This document shows positions 52,631-60,981 of a DNA stretch of 64,000 nt, piece after piece; within the stretch, counting starts at the first letter, position 1, and each line of letters opens with the position of its first letter. Where the stretch lies: assembly GCA_963801195.1 (NCBI GenBank), contig CAWDDX010000007.1, positions 310,001 through 374,000 on the forward strand. The letters are read 5' to 3'. A program made the position numbers and the translations under genes. Source of the DNA: SZUA-36 sp963801195. Its GTDB lineage: Bacteria; Pseudomonadota; Gammaproteobacteria; Xanthomonadales; SZUA-36. The notes beneath the pieces were generated by a model. That model was not told the origin of the DNA and searched no databases. It saw nothing but the letters and a program-made list of their open reading frames with translations.

Positions 52631-53638
52631 ATGATGGTTCCAAAGGTTGCTGTGCTGGGTGCAGGATCCTGGGGGACAGCCCTGGCACTGCAGCTGGACC
52701 GCAGCGGTTCCCGCAGTATCCTGTGGGATCGTGATACTGCGAACCTGGAAGAAATTCGGGCAACACGCCTGAACCAGCGTTACCTGCCGGACATTCATAT
52801 ACCTGAGTCCATTGTCGTCGAAAACGACATGCTTGCGGCGGTAGAGTCTGCAGACCATGTACTGGTGGTGACTCCGAGCTACGGTTTTGCCGCGGTCCTG
52901 GAAACGATCGCCGGGGCGCTGGTTCCCGGCCAGGGTGTGGCCTGGGCCTGCAAGGGTTTTGAACCGGGGAGCGGCCGTTTGTTACACCAGGTTGCCCTGG
53001 AACGATTACCCCTGGATACACCGCTGGCAATTGTTACCGGGCCATCATTTGCCAAAGAGGTGGCAATGAACCTGCCTACTGCGGTCACGGTTGCAGGTAC
53101 CGACAGCGTGTTCACCAAGACCATGGCGGGCGCGCTGCACGGCGGGCGTTTTCGTGCCTACACCAGTGATGACATGATCGGAGCGGAACTCGGTGGTGCA
53201 GTGAAAAATGTCATGGCAGTCGCCACCGGTATGTGTGACGGCATGGAACTGGGTGACAATGCCCGGGCGGCCCTGATTACCCGTGGTCTTGCCGAAATGA
53301 TGCGTCTTGGCGCCGCGTTAAACGCAAAACCGGAGACACTGATGGGTTTGGCGGGCGCAGGCGATTTGATATTGACTTGCACCGGTGATTTGTCGCGTAA
53401 CCGGCGGCTCGGGTTGAAACTCGGCAAAGGGAAATCGCTCGAGCAGGCGCTGGATGAAATCGGCCAGGTGGTTGAAGGAGTGAACAGCGCAGCTGAAGTA
53501 CAGCGCCTGGCAATTCAGCACGGGGTCAACATGCCGATCTCGGAGCAGGTGAATGGCATTATCCATCATGGCTGGAACCCTGCCGAGGGCGTCGCCAGAC
53601 TCATGGCAAGGGAACAGAAGGCGGAATACGGTGACTAG
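52631..53638 (+). CDS. gpsA: NAD(P)-dependent glycerol-3-phosphate dehydrogenase
   Basis: Makes sn-glycerol 3-phosphate for phospholipid synthesis. It has 335 residues. The Rossmann motif is VAVLGAGSWGTALALQL; later motifs are WACKGFEPGSG, IVTGPSFAKEVAMNLPTAV, GAVKNVMAVATGMCDGM (catalytic Lys), and TRGLAEMMRLG with LAGAGDLILTCT. Two ATGs in tandem (52631, 52634) could start it; no strong Shine-Dalgarno is visible. Its upstream flank is the end of one inverted-repeat element and its TAG stop lies inside the terminal repeat of another. Confidence 0.96.
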   Translation: MMVPKVAVLGAGSWGTALALQLDRSGSRSILWDRDTANLEEIRATRLNQRYLPDIHIPESIVVENDMLAAVESADHVLVVTPSYGFAAVLETIAGALVPGQGVAWACKGFEPGSGRLLHQVALERLPLDTPLAIVTGPSFAKEVAMNLPTAVTVAGTDSVFTKTMAGALHGGRFRAYTSDDMIGAELGGAVKNVMAVATGMCDGMELGDNARAALITRGLAEMMRLGAALNAKPETLMGLAGAGDLILTCTGDLSRNRRLGLKLGKGKSLEQALDEIGQVVEGVNSAAEVQRLAIQHGVNMPISEQVNGIIHHGWNPAEGVARLMAREQKAEYGD

Positions 53639-53849
53639 CAGCCTGTCGGACTTAACATGATCTACTCGGCAACTGCTCCATGCGTTACCCTACCTCCCAC
53701 ATCCATGTGGTCGTGCGAAAAACCCGAATTTGGCCAGATTTCCCGATCTTTTTCGTTAAATAGCGGTGCTATTCGCCTCAAAAGATCGAAAAATCTATCT
53801 CAAATCGGATTTCCCTCGTTACGTTCGGTCAAGTCCGACAGACTGCTAG
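53635..53849. repeat. 215-bp inverted-repeat (MITE-like) element overlapping the gpsA stop codon
   Basis: The left end CTAGCAGCCTGTCGGACTT (53635-53653) and the reverse complement of the right end, CTAGCAGTCTGTCGGACTT (53831-53849), agree at 18 of 19 bases. The outermost CTAG is palindromic and could be a 4-base target duplication of the YTAR type used by IS5-group elements. Inside are CGATCTTTT / AAAAGATCG arms around an ATAGC-GGT-GCTAT hairpin. There is no coding capacity. The gpsA stop TAG lies within the left CTAG. Confidence 0.75.
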
Positions 53850-53887
53850 GAAATCCTTACCGACGGTCCGCGCCTTTTAAAGATTGA

Positions 53888-54352
53888 TCAGCCCCCGTTT
53901 TCAAAACCCAATTGCCGCCAGGCCTCGTACAGACCAACCGCAACTGTGTTGGACAGGTTAAGACTGCGAGAAGCATCCGCCATGGGTAAGCGCAGGCAGC
54001 GTGCGGCACCCACCTCAGCCAAAAGGGATTCGGGCAGACCGCGAGTCTCCGGTCCGAACAACAAACCATCACCCCCCTCAAATTCAGCCTGGTTGTAGGG
54101 TTTTTGTCCGCGTGTGCTGAACGCCCATAACCTCATTCCGGGGTGTTCTGCTCTAAACGCTTTCCAACCTACGTACTGCCTGACCCGTACCAGTTCCGCG
54201 TAGTCGAGTCCTGCCCGTTTGACCCGCGCGTTATCCAGTTGAAACCCCAGTGGTCCCACGAGGTGTAATCTGGCACCGGTATTGGCGCAAAGACGTATGA
54301 TGTTACCGGTATTTGGTGGAATTTCGGGTTGGAAAAGAATGATATGCAACAT
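53888..54352 (-). CDS. trmL: tRNA (cytidine/uridine-2'-O-)-methyltransferase TrmL
   Basis: SPOUT-fold methyltransferase that modifies the wobble position 34 of tRNA-Leu. It has 154 residues. It starts MLHIILFQPEIPPNTGNIIR; the knot motifs are DGLLFGPETRGLPE and LRLPMADASRSLNLSNTVAV. It lies downstream of gpsA in opposite orientation, separated by the inverted-repeat element. In E. coli trmL is also near gpsA. Confidence 0.95.
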   Translation of the reverse strand: MLHIILFQPEIPPNTGNIIRLCANTGARLHLVGPLGFQLDNARVKRAGLDYAELVRVRQYVGWKAFRAEHPGMRLWAFSTRGQKPYNQAEFEGGDGLLFGPETRGLPESLLAEVGAARCLRLPMADASRSLNLSNTVAVGLYEAWRQLGFENGG

Positions 54353-54792
54353 AGATCAGGCATCTTTAATCGAGTGGGGAAAGCCCTTCCATATTCTGGG
54401 CGTGGTTTAGAGTATAGCGCCTGGTTGCCGGGTCAATCTCCCTCGACCTGTATTTTTTACTTCAGGATCATCATTTTTTTTGCAGCCAAGCTCGGCAAGT
54501 CACCGATGACCGAAAATTGAATCAAAACCGGGGGTAAAATCAACTGCAAAAATGGCTGTAAAATATTCTTTCATGAACGATTTAACGTTTTTTTTAGAAT
54601 TTGCGACGAAACGAAAGCCTTTGTTCACAAGGTTTTCATGACTTCTCAAGCGGAAAACTGGCGTGTAAAAATCAATCTGTAATTTTTAAATTACTGAAAT
54701 AAAACAAATAATCCGAAGTTTTGCTGAGAAGTATTGCGCACGGAAACAGATTTGACAGTGCCGTTAATCGTCGGTATTGTTCTCAGCCTCAG
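54353..54792. other. AT-rich region upstream of the nrdJ control region
   Basis: No gene is supported. A 16-base perfect palindrome GTAATTTTTAAATTAC lies at 54679-54694, and poly-T/A tracts occur around 54590. The composition is clearly more AT-rich than the flanking genes. This may hold additional upstream control sites for nrdJ or the trmL promoter. Confidence 0.4.
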
Positions 54793-54808
54793 ACACAATA
54801 TCTTGTGT
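54793..54808. promoter_or_regulatory. NrdR box 1
   Basis: ACACAATATCTTGTGT matches the NrdR consensus ACACWATATWTWGTGT closely and is an imperfect palindrome. It starts 32 bases (about three helical turns) before the second box, the usual spacing of paired NrdR sites upstream of ribonucleotide reductase genes. Confidence 0.88.
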
Positions 54809-54824
54809 TATTCGAGTGGGGGCG

Positions 54825-54840
54825 GCACAATAACTTGTGT
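54825..54840. promoter_or_regulatory. NrdR box 2, abutting the nrdJ -10 hexamer
   Basis: GCACAATAACTTGTGT is the second NrdR-like site. A perfect TATAAT follows at 54842-54847, so the box occupies the spacer and -35 side of the promoter and binding there should block RNA polymerase. The nrdJa ATG is 40 bases downstream. Confidence 0.88.
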
Positions 54841-54880
54841 CTATAATCAAATAAAACCAATTGTTTAAACGGGATAATTC

Positions 54881-57028
54881 ATGAGCAGCGTTCGGGTTGA
54901 GGCCATAGATACTGATATACAAGCAGTTCCTTTCCAAGAAGCATCTCTCGATATATGGGATAAGAAATATCGGTTGAAATCAAAGATTGGTGAGAGTATC
55001 GATGCCACGATTGATGATACTTACAAGCGGGTCGCGCTTGCTATTTCGGGCGTCGAAAAGACCAGGGAATTACGTGAAGAATGGTATAAATCTTTCCTGT
55101 GGGCTTTGCGACGCGGTGCAATTCCCGCCGGCAGGATAACTTCCAATGCGGGAGCCCGCGAACACAAACCGGCGACTTCAACAATCAATTGCACGGTCTC
55201 AGGGACTATTAAGGATTCCATGAATGGCATTCTCGATAAAGTTCACGAGGCGGGATTGACGCTCAAGGCGGGTTGCGGAATCGGATACGAGTTTTCAACC
55301 CTGCGGCCCAAAGGCGCTTATGTGTCAGGAGCCGGGGCGTATACGTCCGGACCGCTGAGCTTCATGGACATCTACGACAAGATGTGTTTCACGGTTTCAT
55401 CTGCGGGTGGCCGGCGGGGCGCGCAAATGGCGACATTTGATATCGGTCACCCCGATGCGATGGAGTTCATCCGGGCCAAGCGTGAAGACGGACGTCTGCG
55501 TCAATTCAATTGTTCCCTGTTGATCACCGACGAATTTATGCACGCGGTTGAAGCCAATGAAAATTGGGCGCTGGCGTTCCCGATCACCCCCCAGGAAGCC
55601 GGTGAGCTGGATATCGACAACCCGGAACAGGTGTTGTGGCGTGAGTGGCCCCTGCTCGACGACTACGTGAAACGCGAGGATGGCCTGGTTGCATGCAAGG
55701 TCTATAAAACCGTACCGGCGCGCCGTATGTGGGACATGATCATGTCTTCAACCTACGACTTTGCCGAACCTGGCTTCATCATGATCGACCGCATCAATGA
55801 AATGAACAACAACTGGTTCTGCGAGAATATCCGCGCGACCAACCCTTGTGGCGAACAACCGTTACCACCGTATGGCGCCTGTCTGCTTGGTTCAATCAAC
55901 CTGACCCGTTTTGTCGAGCAACCCTTTACGTCTGACGCAAAGTTTAACTGGGACGAGTATCGAAAAGTCGTAAAAGTTTTTACCAGGATGCTCGATAATG
56001 TCGTTGAAATCAATGGATTGCCGCTTGGCAAGCAACGTGATGAAATCGAGCGCAAGCGTCGTCATGGCATGGGCTTTCTTGGCCTTGGATCAACACTCGT
56101 GTTGATGGGCATGAAATATGGCTCCCCGGAATCGCTGGAATTCACGGATAAAATCGCCCGTGAAATGGCCATCGCCGGATGGCAGGAGTCGTTGGAACTG
56201 GCGCGCGAAAAAGGGCCGGCACCGGTAATGAACGAGATGTTCAGGGTGACTGCCGCCATGTTGCGTACGCGGCCGGAACTGGCCGCGGACAGTTACCAGG
56301 TAGGTGATGCCATACGCGGATCAGTGCTGCATGCGAAATACAGCCGTTATATGCAACAGATTGCCGAAATCGAACCCGGTTTGATCGCGGCATTGGCAGA
56401 GGAAGGTGGCCGATTCACACATCATACTTCGATTGCGCCAACCGGTACGATTTCGCTGTCGCTAGCGAATAACGCCTCGAATGGAATCGAACCGAGTTTT
56501 GCTCACCATTACAGCCGCAATGTTATTCGCGAGGGGAAGAAAAGCAAGGAAAAAGTGGAAGTATTCAGCTATGAATTACTGGCTTATCGTGAGTTCGTAA
56601 ACGCGGCGGCGATGCCAGGTTCGACCGATGAAACCACAAAACTGCCCGAGCAGTTTATCACCTCCGAGGATGTCACCCCGGCAGAACACGTGGATATCCA
56701 GGCGGCGGCACAGAAGTGGATCGATTCGTCCATTTCAAAGACTGCGAATGTACCAACGGACTATCCCTACGAAAAATTCAAGAATATTTATACCTATGCA
56801 CACAGCAAGGGTCTGAAGGGATGTACGACATTCCGGTTCAACCCGGAGGCGTTCCAGGGTGTGCTGGTGAAAGACGACGATCTTGCAAAGACGACCTACC
56901 GTTTTGTTCTCGAAGACGGAGAAGTGGTTGAGGTCAAGGGTAATGAAGAGATCGAGTACGATGGCGAGGTCCATACCGCAGCCAATCTGTTTGATGCGCT
57001 GAAAGAGGGTTATTACGGAAAATTTTAA
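54881..57028 (+). CDS. nrdJa: Class II (B12-dependent) ribonucleotide reductase, large part NrdJa
   Basis: Catalytic polypeptide of the adenosylcobalamin-dependent ribonucleoside-diphosphate reductase, 715 residues. The active-site barrel is recognisable: STINCTVSGTIKDSM (one of the redox Cys), GCGIGYEFSTLRPKGAYVSG, RRGAQMATFDIGHPDAMEFI, NPCGEQPLPPYGACLLGSIN (radical Cys and Glu) and APTGTISLSLANNASNGIEP. The C-terminal redox tail is missing from this chain and is encoded by the next gene 16 bases later, as in the Pseudomonas aeruginosa nrdJab split. Control is by the two NrdR boxes upstream. It works with or without oxygen. Confidence 0.95.
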   Translation: MSSVRVEAIDTDIQAVPFQEASLDIWDKKYRLKSKIGESIDATIDDTYKRVALAISGVEKTRELREEWYKSFLWALRRGAIPAGRITSNAGAREHKPATSTINCTVSGTIKDSMNGILDKVHEAGLTLKAGCGIGYEFSTLRPKGAYVSGAGAYTSGPLSFMDIYDKMCFTVSSAGGRRGAQMATFDIGHPDAMEFIRAKREDGRLRQFNCSLLITDEFMHAVEANENWALAFPITPQEAGELDIDNPEQVLWREWPLLDDYVKREDGLVACKVYKTVPARRMWDMIMSSTYDFAEPGFIMIDRINEMNNNWFCENIRATNPCGEQPLPPYGACLLGSINLTRFVEQPFTSDAKFNWDEYRKVVKVFTRMLDNVVEINGLPLGKQRDEIERKRRHGMGFLGLGSTLVLMGMKYGSPESLEFTDKIAREMAIAGWQESLELAREKGPAPVMNEMFRVTAAMLRTRPELAADSYQVGDAIRGSVLHAKYSRYMQQIAEIEPGLIAALAEEGGRFTHHTSIAPTGTISLSLANNASNGIEPSFAHHYSRNVIREGKKSKEKVEVFSYELLAYREFVNAAAMPGSTDETTKLPEQFITSEDVTPAEHVDIQAAAQKWIDSSISKTANVPTDYPYEKFKNIYTYAHSKGLKGCTTFRFNPEAFQGVLVKDDDLAKTTYRFVLEDGEVVEVKGNEEIEYDGEVHTAANLFDALKEGYYGKF

Positions 57029-57044
57029 ACGGAATATTGGGAAA

Positions 57045-57770
57045 ATGACGATTAAGATCAATAAACACATTGCCGGCTATGAAGTAGTTAAACCGGAAGA
57101 AGAAATGGCTGCCTTGATACGAGCGGCAGACGAGAAAGAGGCCCGTAGTTCAGCGAAAGTCATCCGTATGACCGAAAAAATCATGCGGCCTGAGGGTATG
57201 GAATCGCTGGAAGGTTCAACCTATAAAATCAAGACGCCGCTCGACGATCACGCGATGTATGTGACCATCAATGACATCATACTCAACCCGGGGACGGTGC
57301 ATGAGCAGCGACGGCCGTTCGAGATTTTCATCAACTCAAAAAACATGGATCACTTCCAGTGGATCGTGGCCCTGACACGGTTGATGTCGGCGGTTTTCCG
57401 AAAGGGCGGGGACGTCACTTTCCTGGCCGAGGAACTGCAGGCGGTGTTTGATCCAAAGGGCGGTTATTTTAAGCCCGGTGGCAGATTCATGCCTTCCATC
57501 ATCGCCGAGATCGGGGATGTGATCGCGCATCACATGCAGAAAATCGGGCTGATGAAAAAGGAGGAGTTGTCCGAACAACAAAAACTGATACTCGATCAGA
57601 AACGCGCCGAAGTTGAGCGTATTCATGCCAAACCTGCTGTCGATACACCCGGAGAGGAAACCGGTTATCCCGCCTCGGCCACCTTGTGCAATAAGTGTCA
57701 TACAAAAGCAGTGGTGGTCATGGACAGTTGCGCGACATGCCTGTCGTGCGGTTACTCCAAGTGCGGGTAG
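57045..57770 (+). CDS. nrdJb: Class II ribonucleotide reductase, small part NrdJb
   Basis: 241 residues corresponding to the C-terminal region of one-piece NrdJ enzymes. It opens MTIKINKHIAGYEVVKPEEE and has SPLIT-type conserved sequence RRPFEIFINSKNMDHFQW and VTFLAEELQAVFDPKGGYF. It ends in a cysteine cluster LCNKCHTKAVVVMD, then SCATCLSCGYSKCG; these cysteines likely re-reduce the active site or bind zinc. It needs NrdJa to function. A strong terminator begins right at its stop codon. Confidence 0.93.
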   Translation: MTIKINKHIAGYEVVKPEEEMAALIRAADEKEARSSAKVIRMTEKIMRPEGMESLEGSTYKIKTPLDDHAMYVTINDIILNPGTVHEQRRPFEIFINSKNMDHFQWIVALTRLMSAVFRKGGDVTFLAEELQAVFDPKGGYFKPGGRFMPSIIAEIGDVIAHHMQKIGLMKKEELSEQQKLILDQKRAEVERIHAKPAVDTPGEETGYPASATLCNKCHTKAVVVMDSCATCLSCGYSKCG

Positions 57771-57809
57771 GGGTCGGGGCAGATGGATAGTCTGCCACCG
57801 CCCTTTTTT
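57771..57809 (+). terminator. Intrinsic terminator after nrdJb
   Basis: The stem GGG-T-CGG-GGCAGA pairs with TCTGCC-A-CCG-CCC around the loop TGGATAG, followed by six T residues. It starts directly after the nrdJb stop. Confidence 0.85.
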
Positions 57810-57859
57810 ACAGACGACTGCTTTCGACCATTTACAGGAATCGCTGCTATTATGAAAGT

Positions 57860-59170
57860 ATGTTGTTGCCTGCAGAACTCATAAAAGCCAAGCGAGACGG
57901 CAAAGAATTAACGGCAGAGGCGATAAGGGACTTCGTTGACGGTATCGCCGCTGAACGCGTAAGTGATGCCCAGATAGGCGCATTTGCCATGGCCGTTTAT
58001 TTCCGACAGATGTCCATGGCGGAACAAACGGCGTTGACGCTGGCCATGCGCGACACGGGGTACCGCCTGCAGTGGCCCGGGCTGGACGGTCCTATCCTTG
58101 ATAAGCACTCAACCGGCGGCGTTGGTGATCTGGTCAGCCTGATCATCGCTCCCATGCTGGCTGCCTGCGGGGCCTATATTCCGATGATTACCGGACGGGG
58201 TCTTGGACATACTGGCGGCACGCTGGACAAGCTGGAAAGCATTCCCGGCTTTGACAGTCATCCTTCGCAGCAGCATTTTGAACAAATCGTGCGCAAGGTG
58301 GGTCTGGCGATGACCGGTCAGAGCGCCGGACTGGCGCCTGCTGACGGCAGGGTGTATGCCGTGCGTGATGTGACTGCCACCGTGGACTCAATACCCCTGA
58401 TCGTTGCATCAATCCTATCCAAGAAATTGGCCGAGGGACTCGATGGCCTGGTGTTGGACATCAAAACCGGCAATGGCGCATTCATGCAAGATCACCGACG
58501 GGCCAGGGAACTGGCGTCCAACCTGATCGAAGTCGCCGGCCTGGCCGGGTTACCCTGCCGGGCGTTGATCACCGATATGAACCAGCCACTGGCCCGACAT
58601 GCCGGCAACGCGCTGGAAATAGCGGAAACTGTCGAGTATCTCAAGGGTGGTTATCGTCAACCCCGGCTGGAAGACGTCATCATGTCCCTCGGTAGCGAAA
58701 TGATGCTGTTGGGCGGTCTCGCAGAGAACGTCGGATCGGCGCGGAAAATGCTGAACAGATCGATAGAAACTGGAATGGCCGCAGAGCGCTTTGCGCGCAT
58801 GGTGAGCATGCAGGGCGGGCCCGCAGACCTGATCGATCAACCGGCCAAATACTTGGCCAGGGCGCCCGTGGTCAGGGCACTGGCAGCGTCATCGGATGGC
58901 TGTGTTGAATACATGGATACACGGGCGATAGGTCTGAGCGTCGTCACCCTCGGGGGTGGCCGCAGAAGCGCCGATGACAGGCTGGATCACCGGGTAGGCC
59001 TGTCTGATTTCCGCCTAATCGGCGATACCGTCACACGGGGCGATCCGCTGGTTATGATACACGCGGCGGATGAATCGTCGTGGCAATCAGCCGCCGAGAT
59101 ACTTGCAGCGGCGATCGTTCTGGGCGGGACGAAGGATGCCCTACCCGCCGTCTATGAGAAATTTCCATAG
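57860..59170 (+). CDS. deoA: Thymidine phosphorylase
   Basis: Phosphorolysis of thymidine and deoxyuridine to the base and deoxyribose 1-phosphate. It has 436 residues. Family signatures: MLLPAELIKAKRDGKELT, DKHSTGGVGDLVSLI (about residue 80), MITGRGLGHTGGTLDKLES, LDIKTGNGAFM, and GGGRRSADDRLDHRVG near the C-terminus. It heads deoA-deoD-cdd; deoD starts 55 bases after its stop. Confidence 0.95.
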   Translation: MLLPAELIKAKRDGKELTAEAIRDFVDGIAAERVSDAQIGAFAMAVYFRQMSMAEQTALTLAMRDTGYRLQWPGLDGPILDKHSTGGVGDLVSLIIAPMLAACGAYIPMITGRGLGHTGGTLDKLESIPGFDSHPSQQHFEQIVRKVGLAMTGQSAGLAPADGRVYAVRDVTATVDSIPLIVASILSKKLAEGLDGLVLDIKTGNGAFMQDHRRARELASNLIEVAGLAGLPCRALITDMNQPLARHAGNALEIAETVEYLKGGYRQPRLEDVIMSLGSEMMLLGGLAENVGSARKMLNRSIETGMAAERFARMVSMQGGPADLIDQPAKYLARAPVVRALAASSDGCVEYMDTRAIGLSVVTLGGGRRSADDRLDHRVGLSDFRLIGDTVTRGDPLVMIHAADESSWQSAAEILAAAIVLGGTKDALPAVYEKFP

Positions 59171-59225
59171 ACAAAATCAGGGATACCCGACACAGTCACA
59201 ACCAAAATTGAGCAGGGGAAAAGTG

Positions 59226-59951
59226 ATGAGCGGAACACCACATATTGGAGCGAAAAAGGGGGAGTTTGCAGAAACCGTGCTGATGCCGGGTGATCCTTTG
59301 CGCGCGCAGGCACTGGCCGAGCGCCACCTTGATGATGTCAGGCTGGTAACAAGCGTACGCAATATGTTTGGTTTCACCGGGACATTCAGGGGCCAACCGG
59401 TCTCGATCATGGGCTCTGGTATGGGCATGCCATCCATCAGTATTTACGCCCATGAACTGTTCGATTATTACGCTGTGAAACAGATCATTCGCGTTGGCAC
59501 CTGCGGCGGCTTGCTCGCTGAAATGCAAGTCGGTGACCTGGTGCTGGCGAGCAGCGCGAGCACCGATTCGGCTATGAACCGGCAACGGTTTGGCAACTGG
59601 GACTATTCCGCCAGTGCCGATTTCGAACTTCTGCGAAGAGTTTACGAAAAAGCGGTATTGAGCGGCCTTAAAATCAGGACCGGCAACGTGTTTTCATCTG
59701 ACTGGTTTTATCATCCTGATGAGGACTTCATCGAAAAAGTGCAGAACATGGGTATCCTTGCCCTGGATATGGAATCCGCCGCCCTGTATGCCCTTGCGCA
59801 TCAGCACGGCAGGCGCGCATTGACTATACTCTCGGTGAGTGACGTTATCCCCACCGGCGAGCGTGCATCCCATGAAACTCGGCAGAACGCGTTTGGAGCC
59901 GTTATTCAGGTGGTGCTCGAAGCGGTGCTTGAAAAAGGATCCGATGCGTGA
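59226..59951 (+). CDS. deoD: Purine nucleoside phosphorylase, DeoD type
   Basis: Hexameric phosphorylase acting on purine (deoxy)nucleosides. It has 241 residues from ATG 59226, with AGGGGAAAAG just upstream; the frame is open further back but overlaps deoA without likeness to the family. Motifs: TPHIGAKKGEFAETVLMPGDP, GSGMGMPSISIYAHEL, RVGTCGGLL and the nucleoside-binding DMESAALYALA. Its TGA overlaps the cdd GTG (GTGA). Confidence 0.95.
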   Translation: MSGTPHIGAKKGEFAETVLMPGDPLRAQALAERHLDDVRLVTSVRNMFGFTGTFRGQPVSIMGSGMGMPSISIYAHELFDYYAVKQIIRVGTCGGLLAEMQVGDLVLASSASTDSAMNRQRFGNWDYSASADFELLRRVYEKAVLSGLKIRTGNVFSSDWFYHPDEDFIEKVQNMGILALDMESAALYALAHQHGRRALTILSVSDVIPTGERASHETRQNAFGAVIQVVLEAVLEKGSDA

Positions 59952-60370
59952 TTGAAGCGGAAAAAGCGATTGAAAAGCTCTATGCCTGCGCGCGTTCAGC
60001 CAGCGACAACGCCTATTCGCCTTACAGTGGCGCCCGGGTCGGGGCTTGTGTAATGGATGAGAGTGGCAATTTTTATAGCGGCTGCAATGTTGAGAACGCT
60101 TCCTATGGACTAACCCAGTGTGCGGAACGCAATGCACTTGCTGCCGCAATTACAGCGGGTATGAAACCGGGGACGGCACACACGTTGTTAATCTACGCCA
60201 CCGGATTTGAAACACTGACACCGTGTGGCGCGTGCCGCCAGGTCATGAGCGAACTGTTGGCAGAAGACGCCCTGGTCGTGTCCTGTCAAAGCGTCGACAA
60301 ATATCGCAGCTGGCCCATAAGAGAGTTACTTCCCCATCCATTTGTTTTAAGTCAAGGGACACCAAAATAA
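59948..60370 (+). CDS. cdd: Cytidine deaminase
   Basis: Zinc enzyme converting (deoxy)cytidine to (deoxy)uridine. It has 140 residues, homotetrameric short type. Motifs: AYSPYSGARVGACV, GCNVENASYGLTQCAERNAL (zinc Cys and catalytic Glu) and TPCGACRQVMSE (the two other zinc Cys). GTG start inside the deoD stop. Its own TAA overlaps the ATG of the next gene (TAATG), linking it to an unrelated dehydrogenase unit. Confidence 0.95.
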   Translation: MIEAEKAIEKLYACARSASDNAYSPYSGARVGACVMDESGNFYSGCNVENASYGLTQCAERNALAAAITAGMKPGTAHTLLIYATGFETLTPCGACRQVMSELLAEDALVVSCQSVDKYRSWPIRELLPHPFVLSQGTPK

Positions 60371-60981
60371 TGACAATTCCCGAGCATTCACGACGTAACT
60401 TTCTCAAATCAGGCGGAACGGTATTTGGCGCCGCCTGGCTGGCGATCAATATGCCGCTAATAGTTTCCGCCGGTCAGGCTGCGGCCCAAAGCCGGCAAGC
60501 CGGGGCCGCATACAAAAACCTGTCGGCTGATGAAGCCGTCGAACTCGACGCCTGGGTGAATCAAATCATTCCTCCGGACGAATCCCCGGGCGCTGCCGAA
60601 ATTGGTGTGGTCTACTTTATCGACGCCGCGCTTGGCGGTTTCATGAGCAGTGCAGCACCAATGTACAGACAGGGCTTCGAAGAATTTCAGCAACAAGTAA
60701 ATCTTGCCCATCCGCAAATCGGTCGATTTTCGGAACTGTCGCTGGAGCAGCAAACGGAGATGCTCAAGACGGTTGAAGACACGCCTTTGTTCGCTATGTT
60801 GTACTTCATGACCTTGTGCGGAATGTTCTGTTTGCCCAGCTACGGCGGCAATCGGGAAAACGCGGGCTGGGAACTGATCAGGTTTGATCACCGCCATGCC
60901 TGGCAGCCGCCCTTCGGCTATTACGACGCGGCCGTACACGGTGAAGCCCATGTTGCTGGAGATGAACATGAGCACGTCTGA
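60370..60981 (+). CDS. Tat-exported gluconate 2-dehydrogenase subunit 3-like protein
   Basis: Small subunit for a periplasmic GMC dehydrogenase, 203 residues. A twin-arginine signal is clear: HSRRNFLKSGG followed by a hydrophobic stretch ending ...GQAAAQS. The mature part has AVELDAWVNQIIPPDESPGA and MTLCGMFCLPSYGGNRENAGW with PFGYYDAAVHGE, matching gluconate 2-dehydrogenase subunit 3. Start is ATG 60370, sharing one base with the cdd stop. It likely escorts the flavoprotein partner, encoded 14 bases into its 3' end, across the membrane. Confidence 0.9.
   Translation: MTIPEHSRRNFLKSGGTVFGAAWLAINMPLIVSAGQAAAQSRQAGAAYKNLSADEAVELDAWVNQIIPPDESPGAAEIGVVYFIDAALGGFMSSAAPMYRQGFEEFQQQVNLAHPQIGRFSELSLEQQTEMLKTVEDTPLFAMLYFMTLCGMFCLPSYGGNRENAGWELIRFDHRHAWQPPFGYYDAAVHGEAHVAGDEHEHV

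Noticed and set aside
54353..54880. Possible cobalamin riboswitch controlling nrdJ
   Set aside because: I could not find a B12-box-like sequence; the NrdR boxes explain regulation instead. The 147 bases before the mutase gene likewise show none.
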